In this document: positions 14,621 through 27,100 of the stretch, piece by piece
Layout of the letters: each line of letters begins with the position of its first letter
How positions within the stretch are numbered: the stretch's first letter is position 1
IMG/VR virus record: IMGVR_UViG_3300041964_000099
Location: 57,303 to 121,302 of that record
Length of the DNA stretch: 64,000 nucleotides
Source: a virus
Direction: 5' to 3' (one strand)
Made by a program: the position numbers and the translations under genes
The notes under the pieces: model-generated
What the model saw: the letters and a program-made list of their open reading frames with translations, nothing else
The model's database searches: none
What the model was told of the DNA's origin: nothing

Positions 14621-17600
14621 CTACGAAAAAACTTGAGATTCTAATCCAGCTCCACTGCTGCCACCACCACCAGCACCAACCGGACTCGACGATCCGTTGT
14701 TAGGTAATCGCAACATCAACGTGCCGTTGTTGTTCCACAGCGCGATCTGATTCGCGCCGGTTGATGGAGGGCTGACCGTCGAGGTCAAAACAAGGCCGTT
14801 TGCATTGCCGACTGCTCCCGTCGCGCCCTGCGCCCCCTGCGCACCCCGCAAAGCGTTCACCTGCCAGTAAGCCGGATCGGGCGGCGAATTGCCCTCGCTA
14901 GGGTCGGGGTTGATGTAAACGTAACTGCCGTCATCTACCGTGCCCAAATTGAAATCAACAAAATCCAGCTTGCTGTAAGTCGCGAGCGGGTTGTAAGTTC
15001 CACGCGGGTTAAAACTCTGCCCAGTTGCCCCTTGAGTGCCGTTGCGGGCCATTCGCTGCCAGTAGGCAACATTGGGCGGTGCATTGCCGCTGCTGGCGAC
15101 AGGATTGAGATAAAGATAGCTGCCATCGTCAGCAGATCCGGCATCCAAGAAAACCAAGTCGTTATAGGCGTAGTTTCCGATCGGGTTGTACGTTCCTGCT
15201 GGCCGAATGCCGTCGAAAACAATTTGCCAGTTTGAGCCTGCGTCTGTGCTGGGGTCAGCGTTGTTGTTAATCGTCAAACTTAAATACAACTTGCCTTGAC
15301 GCCGTACCACGTCATGCACGGCATAAGTCGCGATCGCCGACCAGTCATTGCGAAACCGCAAACCCCTAGCCAGGGGCAGCCAGTTTGTTCCGTCGTCAAA
15401 TAGCGGATCAATATTGGTGCTGGGCTGAACCGCAAACCAGCTTGAATTCCCGGCGCTAACAACGCTGGTGGCGACAAACGTATCAGAACTATTCCAACTG
15501 CCCTTCAGAAAAATTCCTGGGTCGCCTTTATCCCCTTTGAGGCTAATCACCGAAACCCAGCCGCTAAGTTGCTTAAAGTACAGCAGTCCGGCCTGGGGAT
15601 GCGGGTCTCGAAGAAAATAGTAATCCCCTGGCTCGCCAATGCTGTTGCTCGGTTCCGTTGAACCAAACAAAATCTGTGAACCGTCATCCTTCAGCCAGCG
15701 CCCTGCTTCATTTTCAGCAATATCGCTAGGTCGAATCGATCGATCGCCGTCGTCTGTTTCCGTCGATTCAGGGTGGAAACGGTAAGGATTGCCTTTCTCG
15801 GCCAGATAGCGCGATTGGTAAGGGCTGCGATCGCCCGCTGGCACGGCTCGCATATTGACGATGGAAATCACCGGCTCTGCCCAAACCTGAGTACGCTGCT
15901 CTAACCGCGCCAAACTCGACTGTGCAGTGTGAATGCAGCCAAGAAGCTGTGAATCATGGCTGAGGCTCGTTATCGTTGTGCCGTCGTAGGCAAAGGCAAA
16001 AGCAACTTGAACCCCAGCCGGATAATCGCCCGCCCCGCTGACAACCGCAGTTGCGCTCACAGGCGCAAACAAACTGAAGCTGTCAGCCACAGTCGGCAGC
16101 GTCACGATCGTGCCAGAAGCCCACGACGGCAAGTTAAAGGTCTGGCTCGCGCCATCCACAAAACCCAAATTTGGGAATTCTCGCACTTCGGCCCCAGAGC
16201 GAACGTAAACCGTAACGCTGCTGGCATTCAGCTTGGCGCGGCTGGCAAGTCCGGCAATTCGATCGGGATAGTTAGCGCGAACCTGAGCCGTCGTCCCGTT
16301 GCTTGGGTAGTTCAGTGTGATTTGCAGGCTACCCGCAGCCGTCGTTGGGGCACTAAAGGCACAAGGCGCAGAGACGCCGCTTTGAGTGGAAACGATCGCC
16401 CGCAGCACTTCACCAGATTGAATTGCCCCAGTGCGCAAGTAGATCGCGCCGTTGCCATTGATCACAATGGTCTGAGCGGTCTGATTTGCCAACAGGCCAA
16501 AAATTTGCGATGACCCCAGCGCTGGAAAGTTCCGCCGCCCTACCATGCCTTCACGAGACAAGGCTAAGGCACTCAGTCCGGGATAAGGCACAACCCAGCC
16601 GCGATCGAGGACTGGATAAATCCAGTCGCCCATTGCGGCCCCAACCGGACTGTATTCCCCGACTTGAGCATAGAAAAATGGTTGAATGCTGAGGACGCTG
16701 CCCGCTACCGTTGCCGTCTGAAGTGCAATCAAATCAAACTGCGGTCGGACTTTCAACACATAAGCTTCTCCCGTGCGCAAATCGTCTGGAGCAATTAAAT
16801 CTGTACGGCCAAATTCAAAACTGCGTTCCAAGTCAACATTGGCAAAGGCTTCACCGCTGTCAAACGTTGTGCGAAGCGTGCCGTCGCTGGGTTGGGCATA
16901 GCCGCCAAACGTCACCCGCAGCAAATGATCAAAGGCGGAAAATTGAGCAATGCCGCTCAGCTCAACATTCAGGCCCACCCGCTGCCCCGCATCGATCGAC
17001 ACGGCATCAGTGTTGTAAAGCCAAAACTCCAGCGCTCGCCCGACATCGCCGGTCATCGCGTAAGTTGGCAGCCGCAGGCGCGTCACATCCAGCAAATCTA
17101 GGGGCTGATCGCAGCCACCCCCATCCGTCGTACTCGTAACGACAGCGCTAAAGCTTCCAGGCTTCCATAGCCATGCGCCATCGACATCCGCTAGAACGGT
17201 TTCCCCATTAGGAACAGCCGTACTGTCGGTTTCATACTCAAAAATTTTGCCTTCTAAGCTCGTGATCGCCCGCAGCATCCCTTCAACCGGCAGCAGCGGC
17301 AGATCATTTTCTGCATCGATCGTTTCAGACAGCTCGAAGTATTCATCGCCATCTAGCAGCAAGGTAAGCGGCATGGCGATCGGCTCGCCCTGTGCATCCA
17401 CACTGTTGAGCGCTGCCACCTGAACAAAGCTGCTGGCCGTGTTTGAGGTTGAAGCGGCCAGAATGTAGCGCTGCCAGGATTCACCCCCTAACCGCACGCT
17501 GCTGGGCAAAGAGATGCGCAATCTGGATGCAACTGGAATCGTAATCGGGCCAACGATCGGCGACAGAAGATTCACCCCGGCAGGATTTTCACCCACCAAG

Positions 17601-17704
17601 GCAAAGTACAGAGTATGGCTAGCCGTCGTCTGGCCTTCTTCGATCGTTAGCCAGCTCGCCTCAAACGGCAAGCTTGATCGTCCAGATGCAAATTGATACC
17701 GCAT
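14621..17704 (-). CDS. Large tail-fibre protein with carbohydrate-binding repeats and collagen-like segments
   Basis: 1027 residues. The first about 600 residues are beta-rich. From about residue 730 there are four repeats of a chitin-binding-like module (for example GSWNSSDTFVATSVVSAGNS, then W...YAVHDVVRRQGKLYLSL and YAYNDLVFLDAGS). They are separated by collagen-like GxxGxxG stretches (GDKGDPG, GTQGATG, GAQGAQGATGAVG). A Gly/Ser end (GAGGGGSSGAG) follows. This is a common build of phage fibres that bind cell-surface glycans. It lies directly before the two smaller fibre genes. Confidence 0.75.
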   Translation of the reverse strand: MRYQFASGRSSLPFEASWLTIEEGQTTASHTLYFALVGENPAGVNLLSPIVGPITIPVASRLRISLPSSVRLGGESWQRYILAASTSNTASSFVQVAALNSVDAQGEPIAMPLTLLLDGDEYFELSETIDAENDLPLLPVEGMLRAITSLEGKIFEYETDSTAVPNGETVLADVDGAWLWKPGSFSAVVTSTTDGGGCDQPLDLLDVTRLRLPTYAMTGDVGRALEFWLYNTDAVSIDAGQRVGLNVELSGIAQFSAFDHLLRVTFGGYAQPSDGTLRTTFDSGEAFANVDLERSFEFGRTDLIAPDDLRTGEAYVLKVRPQFDLIALQTATVAGSVLSIQPFFYAQVGEYSPVGAAMGDWIYPVLDRGWVVPYPGLSALALSREGMVGRRNFPALGSSQIFGLLANQTAQTIVINGNGAIYLRTGAIQSGEVLRAIVSTQSGVSAPCAFSAPTTAAGSLQITLNYPSNGTTAQVRANYPDRIAGLASRAKLNASSVTVYVRSGAEVREFPNLGFVDGASQTFNLPSWASGTIVTLPTVADSFSLFAPVSATAVVSGAGDYPAGVQVAFAFAYDGTTITSLSHDSQLLGCIHTAQSSLARLEQRTQVWAEPVISIVNMRAVPAGDRSPYQSRYLAEKGNPYRFHPESTETDDGDRSIRPSDIAENEAGRWLKDDGSQILFGSTEPSNSIGEPGDYYFLRDPHPQAGLLYFKQLSGWVSVISLKGDKGDPGIFLKGSWNSSDTFVATSVVSAGNSSWFAVQPSTNIDPLFDDGTNWLPLARGLRFRNDWSAIATYAVHDVVRRQGKLYLSLTINNNADPSTDAGSNWQIVFDGIRPAGTYNPIGNYAYNDLVFLDAGSADDGSYLYLNPVASSGNAPPNVAYWQRMARNGTQGATGQSFNPRGTYNPLATYSKLDFVDFNLGTVDDGSYVYINPDPSEGNSPPDPAYWQVNALRGAQGAQGATGAVGNANGLVLTSTVSPPSTGANQIALWNNNGTLMLRLPNNGSSSPVGAGGGGSSGAGLESQVFS

Positions 17705-17747
17705 TCGCCTGCGTTGCTCAAAGGCTTACGCCTTCAGTGTTCCCGCT

Positions 17748-17921
17748 TTAACGGAGACGTACACTGCTTCGGGTTGGACGGCTCGCGCCCCTGGTAATCG
17801 TGTTTTCAACCCTGTTAATTTTCAACGTCAAACCATTGCGAGTGCGCTGGGCCTGGGGCGAAATCAAATTCAGCAAACGCACCCATTCAAGTGCGGCTTG
17901 CTGTTGAGAGCGAGTAATCAT
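17748..17921 (-). CDS. Small hypothetical protein, 57 residues
   Basis: A short gene filling the gap between the hub and fibre genes. Its ATG overlaps the TGA of the large upstream gene (ATGA), as with the other genes of this operon. The sequence (ITRSQQQAALEWVRLLNLIS, then a basic RGASRPTRSSVRLR end) is helical and basic. Function unknown; the coupling argues that it is translated. Confidence 0.6.
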   Translation of the reverse strand: MITRSQQQAALEWVRLLNLISPQAQRTRNGLTLKINRVENTITRGASRPTRSSVRLR

Positions 17922-20590
17922 GATGCAAAATTCCTTCGAGTTACTAATGAAAAAGGCATGAGGTCTTTGAGTTCGATCGTTAAACCGCGCGGATTATTGG
18001 GCGGAGAATCATTCGGCGATCCCACCGGCTGATCCTGTCGGTTATTGGAACGACGGCGATAGTGAGTAATCGGAATCTTGCGATCAATTCCGGCCTTCAC
18101 TTGCGATACGTCGGCTGTCAACATTGCAGGCCCACCATCAACACCGCCTTGAATTTTGATCGTGTGATCAACGCTCAAGATGCGAGTGCGATGCGTTTCT
18201 CCCTGCACGTTCAGCCGCGCATAATCTAGGGGCCGCAGCCGCACATTAAACGGCACATCAAACTGATAGCTAATTGAGTTTTGCAAGTCACGAATTAGCA
18301 AGTCAGTTTCAGCATGAGCCAAAGCTTGTGCCACCGTATCGCTTGGCGTACTGATGCTGCCGCCGATCGTGTCTTTGCTTGTCCAGCCTGGAGTGCAGAC
18401 AAAGTGCTCGTACTGCTTAGGACTTTTTTTCGTGCGCGGATCGCCTGATTTGTCTTCAGGCTCATCCCGTTCTTTGTTTGGCGGCTTGCGAGTAGCAGCC
18501 GGTGGGCGATCTGTGTTCTCAGTAAAACTTTCACGGACAGCTTTATCGTTAAAGCCCGCGCCCTGTGCTGAGTCTTCCTTGCGCCACTCTACATAAGCAT
18601 CAACATCCAGCTCGCTAGTTCGAGTGAACTTAAATGCTTCTTGATTGTTGTTGACGCCGGACTTGGTAAAGCGGCTGGGGTAAATTATCCGCTTCACGCG
18701 CACATCTGATTCTTCCCCGGTAATCAAAGGTGGCAGTCGTGTTTCAGGCGTGTCGCCGCTATCTGGATTCGGCATTGATGCGAACGAATTCGTGTAGGTA
18801 CGTTCCTCGATCACGAACATCGCTGGCGACCAGGTAGGGTCGCGTACCCAATGCGTTGTGCTGCTGCCGTCACGATTGCAGCGCTCCCACGAAACATAGG
18901 CCGGTTGTTCCTCGGCATCTTCGTAGTATTGCGAGTAAGGCTCTAATATCAAACCCGATCGCTCACACAGGTTGATGCGCCGGAACTCATACATCGATCG
19001 CCGCACTGGATCATCACTCAGCGAAATTGTTTCAAGCTGATCATCTGACTCAGTTTTGAAGCGACCAAGCCGCCAACCTGTTGCGGTATAGCCAATGTAA
19101 AAGCCATAGGTCGGATCATAGATATAGTCCTTCCGCTTGTACTGCACTGGCCCCCAATAAGTGTCAGGAGCACCATTAATTTCCCCGTCCGGTTTCACAA
19201 CTTGCAAAGCGGTATAAGCCCAGCCATACAGCCATTCTTCATCCATGACCGGCTGCCCATCTTCGCTGGTAGCATGTCGCAATGTTTTGGTTGTGCCGCT
19301 GGTATCCCAATTCAGCGAAAGCGTCTTCAGAGCCGTTGTTTCATCGGGTGGTGTGGCCCAATCTTTGTCGCCAGTCGCGAGCGTGACTCGCTTGGGCGAT
19401 CGCGGTATCCATTGCGGGCGCGGTATCGGACTTTGATCTTGATCATCATCGCTATCCCAGTCGCCCGTCAGCTCCCAGTTATCGTATTGAACTGCATAGC
19501 CTTTATAGTCTGGGCTGTGTTTCGGGCTGCCTTGATATTGGATTTTTAGGTCATTCAAGTCGTAAATCCAGCGGCGACCATCTTGAACAGGCCGCGCATA
19601 AACCGCATTCGGATTCGTGTAATCGAGATAGCAGCGGTTCTGCCGAACATAGTTTTGAGCTTCCTGACTCCAAACTGCCGTAGCATTCAGCGGCGAATCA
19701 TTTGGAACTTCAATTGACCAGTTGGCAATGTAGCCCCGCGCAGAACCGGCTGATTTCGGCGCGACAAATTTCACTCCCACCTGTGCGGCTAAAGCGGCGA
19801 TCGTCACGCCACCCCCCAGCACGCTAATGCTCGGTGGATTTAGCTGACAATTGCCGGAATCTTCACCGTTCAAAACCTTTGTCGTCACCAAATTGCTACG
19901 CAAACGTGAGGAACGATTGTATTCATCCTTGGCCCATTTTCCGGTCAAGCTGACCTCAAATTCCCACAGGCCCGACTCCTCCAATGATTCCTGCAAATCA
20001 TCTATAGCAAAGCCGCGATTAAACAGTGTCAGCTCAGTGTCTTTTTGCAGCCGCGTGCGCAGCTTTTCCGCAGCTTGACGATCGATCGTTGCCAAACTCA
20101 ATGAGCCAGAAGGCTGTTCTTCAAGTGATTCACTCCAGCGAATTTCACCTTTAACAGGCAAATCTTCCAGCACTTTAACCAGGGAAGACGGCACATAGTC
20201 TGTCGGCACGACATCGATCGTGCCTGCAATCACAGCCGATCGCCCTACAGCCAAGCGCCGCCGATCGCGCAACCGTAGCTGAATCGTTGCAGGCTCACCT
20301 GCAATTGCAAACGTATTAACCGCAGGTGTTGCTGATTCCGCAGGCAGAAAAACCTGACCATCAAATTGAATTTGGTCGATCGATCGCCAGTTATCCGGCA
20401 AAGCGATCGTTGCAGTGTCGCCATCCACTGCGGTAATTGTTCCGGGCACTTGAAACGCATCCCATTCCAGCACTGAATCCAGCACAGGAGCAAGTGAACT
20501 CAAAGTTGCGATCGGCGTGATCCGGCGATTGCCTAGTTTTGCAATTGGAATGGCGACACTGGGCGTCGCGGCGCGGCTCAAAGTCCACAT
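17918..20590 (-). CDS. Putative tail hub/baseplate protein
   Basis: 890 residues. The order is an N-terminal beta-rich region (ITAVDGDTATIALPDNWRSI), a middle rich in Trp/Tyr (residues about 330-620), a polar linker, and a C-terminal part with RIRILSVDHTIKIQGG-like strands typical of hub proteins. Its position between the tape measure/distal tail gene and the fibres is where siphophage tail-tip (Tal or J-like) proteins lie. I do not recognise the family by sequence, so the role comes from order and size. Confidence 0.5.
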   Translation of the reverse strand: MWTLSRAATPSVAIPIAKLGNRRITPIATLSSLAPVLDSVLEWDAFQVPGTITAVDGDTATIALPDNWRSIDQIQFDGQVFLPAESATPAVNTFAIAGEPATIQLRLRDRRRLAVGRSAVIAGTIDVVPTDYVPSSLVKVLEDLPVKGEIRWSESLEEQPSGSLSLATIDRQAAEKLRTRLQKDTELTLFNRGFAIDDLQESLEESGLWEFEVSLTGKWAKDEYNRSSRLRSNLVTTKVLNGEDSGNCQLNPPSISVLGGGVTIAALAAQVGVKFVAPKSAGSARGYIANWSIEVPNDSPLNATAVWSQEAQNYVRQNRCYLDYTNPNAVYARPVQDGRRWIYDLNDLKIQYQGSPKHSPDYKGYAVQYDNWELTGDWDSDDDQDQSPIPRPQWIPRSPKRVTLATGDKDWATPPDETTALKTLSLNWDTSGTTKTLRHATSEDGQPVMDEEWLYGWAYTALQVVKPDGEINGAPDTYWGPVQYKRKDYIYDPTYGFYIGYTATGWRLGRFKTESDDQLETISLSDDPVRRSMYEFRRINLCERSGLILEPYSQYYEDAEEQPAYVSWERCNRDGSSTTHWVRDPTWSPAMFVIEERTYTNSFASMPNPDSGDTPETRLPPLITGEESDVRVKRIIYPSRFTKSGVNNNQEAFKFTRTSELDVDAYVEWRKEDSAQGAGFNDKAVRESFTENTDRPPAATRKPPNKERDEPEDKSGDPRTKKSPKQYEHFVCTPGWTSKDTIGGSISTPSDTVAQALAHAETDLLIRDLQNSISYQFDVPFNVRLRPLDYARLNVQGETHRTRILSVDHTIKIQGGVDGGPAMLTADVSQVKAGIDRKIPITHYRRRSNNRQDQPVGSPNDSPPNNPRGLTIELKDLMPFSLVTRRNFAS

Positions 20591-20623
20591 AGCGGTTCTA
20601 AGTCGTAACTCGCTTAGAATTCC

Positions 20624-21175
20624 CTACCCTAGCCGTCTGCGCTTGCCCCGCTCTTGAAACTTGAGAACAAACCCTTTTCCATAAAGCTTTTGGCCTGTCC
20701 CGACCGTTCCAGCCGATTCGTTCAGTTCAATAATGCGGCCCGTGCGAACTGTATAGACTTCCCCTGTTGTTTTGTCCAGCCAGTCTTCTACCTCTGGCCG
20801 CACAAAATCGATCAGCGTCACCGGCACATGCCGCCGTCGATTCGGTGTTGTGCAGTCAAATCCAATCCGCTCAACCAGCATCAACTTGCCAAATTCAGGA
20901 TCAGTCACCGTGGCGTCAAACCCCAAACGCACCAGTGGAGACGGTGCAACCTGCGTCGTCAGCGTGTCTACATAAGTGGGTGCAGCCTGCATTGTCCGCT
21001 GCGGCACATACTTTTCTTGATGCACGTTCAGCCGTAAGTAAAAATGGCCTTCAAACGTCTCAAACCAAGTCTCCGGCACTCGAAATAAAGCCGGATATTC
21101 CGGCTTGCACCGCAGCAGTAAGCGGCGAATTGGCGTTTTAGGGTCGAGAGCAGAATCAGAGCAAATATTCGTCAT
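20624..21175 (-). CDS. Putative distal tail or tail-tip protein
   Basis: 183 residues, starting with a 4-bp overlap with the end of the tape-measure gene. It begins with IRRLLLRCKPEYPALFRVPE and has beta-rich LRLNVHQEKYVPQRT and LMLVERIGFDCTTPNRR segments. Genes immediately after the tape measure usually encode distal tail or hub-adaptor proteins; that is the only basis for the call. Confidence 0.5.
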   Translation of the reverse strand: MTNICSDSALDPKTPIRRLLLRCKPEYPALFRVPETWFETFEGHFYLRLNVHQEKYVPQRTMQAAPTYVDTLTTQVAPSPLVRLGFDATVTDPEFGKLMLVERIGFDCTTPNRRRHVPVTLIDFVRPEVEDWLDKTTGEVYTVRTGRIIELNESAGTVGTGQKLYGKGFVLKFQERGKRRRLG

Positions 21176-24100
21176 CGTCGGGCCTGTCGAATTTTACGAG
21201 CGAGTGCATAGCTTTGGGCGTTGTAAATTTGTTCTACCTGCTGCCCTAATCGACCGCTGGCAACATCACCAGCGGTAAAGGTGTTGTTGTTCTCGATCGT
21301 CTGCGTAAACTGCATTGTGCCCAGTGATTGCAGCATCGAATTCACACCGTTTAGGGCCTCAAGCACTTGCGGCGACTCCATTGCACCCGCCAATCTAGGG
21401 GTGCTAGCTGGCATCAAAGTGGGCATCGGTGGCAGTGCCATCGAGGGCGCTTGCGGAATCAACCCCGCTGGCAGCATCACCGGCATCTGACTGCGGCCAA
21501 ACCCGCGATCGAGCATTTGGTTTGCAGCCTGGTTGCTGGTTGTGCGCAACGTTGCCATGCTGCCCAGGCCCAGCTCAGACAGCAAATCTTGCTGCAAGTC
21601 GCGATTCGCGCGGTTTCGATCGCGAGGGTTGAGCGTGCCAATCAAATTGACTTGAGCATTTAGCCGCGCAGCCTGCTGATCACTGCGCTGAGCCGCCAGC
21701 TCAAACGCCTCAAGCTGCCGCGCTGCTGCATCCTGCTGCCGTAGCGTGCCTCCTTGCTCGCGCAAAGACTGGCCCTCCATCATGCTTGCAACCACCTGGC
21801 CGCGAGCGGCCTGAATCTGCGCCGCCGTCGCTTCTGGATTGGCCTCAGTCGTGGCAAGGTCAGCGAGGGCTTTGGCCGTTGCAGACTGGTTGCGAATTTG
21901 AGCAATTCGGTTCTCAGACATCTCTCGATCGCGAGCAAGCTGCTGTTGCCGCTGGTTCAACTCGGTAATGCTGCGCTCCATCTGCTGACGGCGATCGAGG
22001 GTCTGAAGCTGAATTGTTGCGGTCAGACGCGCAATATCGCGCCGCTGAGCTTCGCTGTTGGTCGTTGAACTCAATGCACTCAGCTCAGCGTCAATCAATC
22101 CCTGATTGGCCTGTAGAAGCGTCTTGCGAGCATCTAGAAGGCGATTTTGCTGCTCATAGCTGCGTGAAATCAAGTCAATTTGGCGCTGCTGCTGCTCTAG
22201 CGCCATAATCTTGAACTGATCTTCGTTCTGCTGCTGTAGAAGCTGATCTTCCAGCCTGGATTGCAGAGCTTCGCGTACCTGCTGCTGCCGCTGATACTCT
22301 TTCTCAGCGAGGCTCAGCGTCAGGTCATGAGTGCGCTGGCGTGAGCTGCGAATATTCCGCTGTCGATCCTCTTCAGCATCAGGGTCAGAGAAGGCAGGCA
22401 TGGCTTCAAGCTCAGCCAATTTTTGCTCCTCAATTGCCAGCTCATCTTTTGCCGTTTGCGTCGCAGCCGCAAGCCGCTGCTCATTTGCCTGCCGCGATCG
22501 AATCGCCCCACTGTTCAACCCTTCCTGAATTGCAATATTGGTCAAGGTTTCGGTTTCCTTGACCGCATCTAGCAGCTTCTGGCGAGCATCTTCAGCAATT
22601 TTGAGCTGACGATCGTAAAAATCTTGCTGGGCCTGCACGCGCCGTTTAGCAATGTCAGCTTCTGCCGCTGCCAGCCGCTCTTGACCTTCGACATCAGTAG
22701 CCGAAATCCGAGCGCGTTCCTGCTCAACAATCGCCTGTTCCCGGTCAAGTTGAGCTTCGGTCAAAGCGAGCGATCGCTCGGCGTACTCACCTCGCGACAT
22801 TTCACCTTGAGCCTTTTCCCCTTCTAAAATCGTCTGCTGCTCTTGAGCATCTTCACTAGCGGCCTGTCGAAGCTGATCGAAAAATTGATCTTGAGCTTTC
22901 CGGCGCTGCTGCAAAATTTCAGCCTCAGCCGCTGCCAGTTTTTCTTGGCCTTCAAGATCAGTTGCAGCAAGTTGACTGCGCTGCTGCCGTACCAGCTCCA
23001 ATTCTTTATCAAGGCGAGCCGTGGTCAAGTCGATCGACGCTTGAGCATATTCTTCTTGGCTCATTTTCCCTTCGGACTGCTGAGCTTCCATAAGCTGAAG
23101 CTGCTCATCAGCATCCTGCTGAATTGCTGAGCGCTGCTCTTGAAAGAAACGATCGCGAGATTCGCGCCGCTGCTGATAAATGGCTGCCTCACGAGTTGCG
23201 AGCGCTTCCAGCCCCTCTTTATCATTCGGGTCAAGCTTTTGCCGCTGTTCTTCAATAATTGCTAGCTCCTCATCCAGTCGGGCCTGAGTGATGTCTAGCG
23301 TGGCCTGGTTGTAGGTCTCATCGTCCATCAAAGCTTGAGCGCGACGGCCCTCAAGCTGCGTCTGGGCTTCTTCAAAATCTTTCAACCGCTGCTCACGTTC
23401 TTGCTGCCGCAGCTCGGCTGCATTGGTTGCCTGTTGTGTCAGAATTTCCTGCTCGCTGTTGGCTGTGCGGCGAGTATCTTCGGCTTGAGCTGCATTCGAT
23501 GCCGCCTCAGTCTGGCTGCGATCGGCCCGTAGTGACTCAATTTGCTTCGTGAGGAGATCGCTATCAGTAGCGCTCAAATTGCCCGCATTTAGCTTCGATT
23601 GAGCTTCACCAATTTGAGCATCAATTAGGGCTAAGGCTGACTGCAACTCTTCGGCCCGCAGGCGATCGCGCTCAGCTTTATCGGCTCGAAGCTGTTCAAG
23701 CCGCTGCTCTAATCCTTTGCCTTCGATTTCAAGAAGCTGCCGCTGCTTGGCCGCTTCACCCATCGTTTCATCTGCCGCAGCCTGCTCAATAATCGACTTT
23801 TCCCGGTCGATCGCTTCTGCATCACGCTGATTTGCTTGCTCGCGAGCGCTGGCAACGGCCTCCTGAGCTTTAATTTGAATCTCAGCAGAAACGTTGGCAT
23901 TGTTGGCAAGCTGCTGATAGCGTCGGGCTGCTTCCTCACTGCTAATTTGGCCTAGCTTGACCTGGGCCTCTGTAACTTCAAACAGTTCCTCAGCTTTCTG
24001 TGTTGCTTGCTCACTTGTGCCAACTCCTTTAGCAATAAACTCTAATGCGGCCTGGGCCTTGCCGCCAAGCTGTTCCATTGTTGTGCCCAGTCTTGGCAAT

Positions 24101-27100
24101 TCTGGAGGAGTAATTTGAGTGTTTGGAATCTCCTCAAGTTCCGATCGAATTGACTTCAAAAGCTGTAGCTGAGCGGCTAAATCTTGCTTCTGACGAGCAT
24201 TAACCGGATTCTGCTTCTCCAAATAAGCAATTTGGGCATCGACATCTTCTTTGCGCGTTTTGATAATGTCTTCGCGCAATTTAATTTGTTCGCCTAACCG
24301 TTTCGATTCGGCAGTATTGCCCGCAGCATTCGCTTCAGCCTGCTTATTGCGTAAATTAGCTAGCTCTTGTTCTTCAGCAACCGTCTGGCTCCAGTTCGCT
24401 TGCAGCTTACTGCGATACTCGTCCGCCTGCCGCATCGTAACATCGAACGCTTTCCCTTCATCCGCCAGCCGCGATTGAGCTTCTTCTTCAACAAAAGTTG
24501 GCCCTTTGTCGCCCTGCATGGCGTTGAAAACGTTCAAGTTCTGCGAAAAGTCAGCCAGCTTCGACAGCCAGCTCGCATTTTTCTCTAAATCGTCCAGCCG
24601 CTTTTCAATGTAGGTACTGACTGAATCATTCAGAGCGGCAGCACTGTTGGCCGTTGACTTAAGCTGTGATTCTAAAGTGCTAAGTTTCTGGCTAGTTTCA
24701 GCGACCGCATCACTGTAGTTGGAGACCGCATTTTTGCTTGCTTCTGTCAGTTTGGTGTACAGCCCGATCGCCTCGGTCACAGTGGCGATCGCCGCCGTCA
24801 GCAGCAGCACAGGGCCAAACTCCAGCGCCATTGCTCCTAGTGCCTTGCCAATCCCTGCAAATGCGCTAGAAATGCCCTTCCCAGCCACAACAGATAGCGA
24901 CTGCAAATTTTTCAGGTTCAGCGCTGCCAACTCGCTTGATTTGAGCAGCCCTTTTTGCGCGGTATCGGCTCGAAGAATGCTGCCGCCAAACTCCTGAATG
25001 CTGGCCCCTGCCCCGGTTGCCTGTTTGCCAACGCGATCGAAGCCTACTTTTTCTAAGCTTTGCCCCAACTGCATAATGCTTTCGCCGGAAAGCCGCGTAA
25101 CCGCACCACCAACCTGCTCAAATGTGCCTCTCAGCCGCTGCATCGGTGTGACTGCACTCGTGGCCTGCTGCTGAATTTGCATAAGCTCGCGCTTGCGATT
25201 GGCAAGCTCTGCCCCTTGATTTTTGCGGGCGGCAAAAATGCTGTCAATTTCCTGCTGAACCGCTTTCTGCTGCTCGGCTATCTCTCGAAACTGAGCGCTG
25301 TTGCGCACCGGATCGACCTTAGACTTTTGGCCGTTGAGGTCAGCAAGTTGAGCTTTGCGATCAGCGATCGCCTGTTTGAAGTCAGCAGCTTGACTTTTCA
25401 GTTGAGCGGCAAAATTGCTGCTATCATTTTTCATCGCTGCCTGTTTGTTACCAAAAAATGAGGCAACTTCAGACGAAGTATCGCGAATTCCTTGAGAAAA
25501 ATCTCGCAGTGACTTAGTAGCTTGAGCGGCCCAGCTCGTAACTGATGCAGCAGCTTTCACTGAGAAAGTTTTAATCATGTCCATCATGGCCGGGAGTAGC
25601 CCCGCTCGAATTGCTACCCCTAAGCCAAAAATCACGCCGGTGGCAACAACAAACGGGTCGGTCATGAAGTTGTAAATCATGCCGCCCAATTTCTTCAGCC
25701 CTTCCGCCACGGCCTGCAACGTTAAAAGCAACCCTTTGTTTTTAAGGATGAAATTGTCAAAAATGTAGAACGCTGCAAACACTCCAGCCGACAGCAAACC
25801 AAATGACATAAGCTGCTGCCGCGCCATTGCTCCGGCTAATTTTGCTGCCTCTGTAAATTTGGTGTTGATGAATGTGGCATTGTCGATATTGTTGGCGTAG
25901 ACCGAAACCGTGCTAGAAACCTGCTGAATCGCTGGGGCCAAATTGCGGAATGCACCCCCGGCGACATCAGACGTTGCAACGAGGTCAGCAAACCGCCCAA
26001 TCAATCCCGGCACTTGTTTGGTGAGGTTGAAAAACACCTGATCAAGGCCGGGAAGCACACGGGTTAAACCTGCGAACTGAATTCCTATCCCGGCAAGTTG
26101 CGGAATCATGCCCGCAAACACGCCACCCAGCGGCCCCATCCGGCTCGCCACTAAGCCAGCCAGCGCCGGAATCGCATTCAGGTGCTTACCCAGCATCAAA
26201 AAGCCTGCGCCGCCAAAGCCAATTTGTTTGGCAAGGGTCGCAAAAGTGTTGATCAAGCCATTCGATCGACCTGTCAGGAGAAACAGCACCTCACCCACTC
26301 CAGGCAATGCCTGAAATAGCGTTCCAAATCCTCCTGATAAGAACGTAACGGCCTTGTGCAGCACAAAGGCTTGCAGCGCAATTTTCAAGAAAGGGCCACC
26401 CAAGGCGTAAGCTTGTGTGGCAAGTTGAGCCATCACGTTAATGGCTGGCTGCACGATCGGAATCACCGTCTTGATCGCATTGGCAAACTCAGTAATCGCG
26501 CTCGCGAGCGACTTAACTAGGTACTGAGGAACTTGACCTAGCAGTTCTGCTGTTGAGTTGTACAGCATTGCCAAGGCATCGATCGCCTGCTCTGCTGCGA
26601 CAAATATCTGCCCCACCAAGTTGCCTACTGTGTCGGCAACTGCATCAAGATTCTGGTTGAGATATTGATAAAAGTCATCCAGCCGTTTTACAATCGGGTC
26701 AAGCAGCGGCTCCCCAGCTTTGCGGCCAATTTCGTCAAATACCTCCTGAATATTTGACGTAATACCTGAAACGCTTTTCGCACTTAACGCATTACCGGCC
26801 CGGAAAGCTTCAAGTCTCTTGGTCAGATTTTCAAAAATTGTGCCTTGACTTTTCCAAGTTGCAACCTGCTGGTTCGTAATCCCCAAACTCTTTGCCAGCA
26901 CCGAGTTCATGTCGATCGTGCCACTCAGAATTGAGGTGATTTCCTGACGGGCCTGCCCCATATCGAGGCCAAGCGTACCCATCGCCGCAGCCGCCGAAAG
27001 AGTTAAGTCAGCGGCCTGATCGAGGTTGATGCCAATCTGCGCCGACTGTCCGGCAATAATTTGGAACGATTCAATAAGCTGGTTTGACGTGACGCCCACC

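Noticed and set aside
23709-23939. Many short frames antisense or out of frame inside the tape measure gene
   Set aside because: Expected shadows of the coiled-coil sequence.
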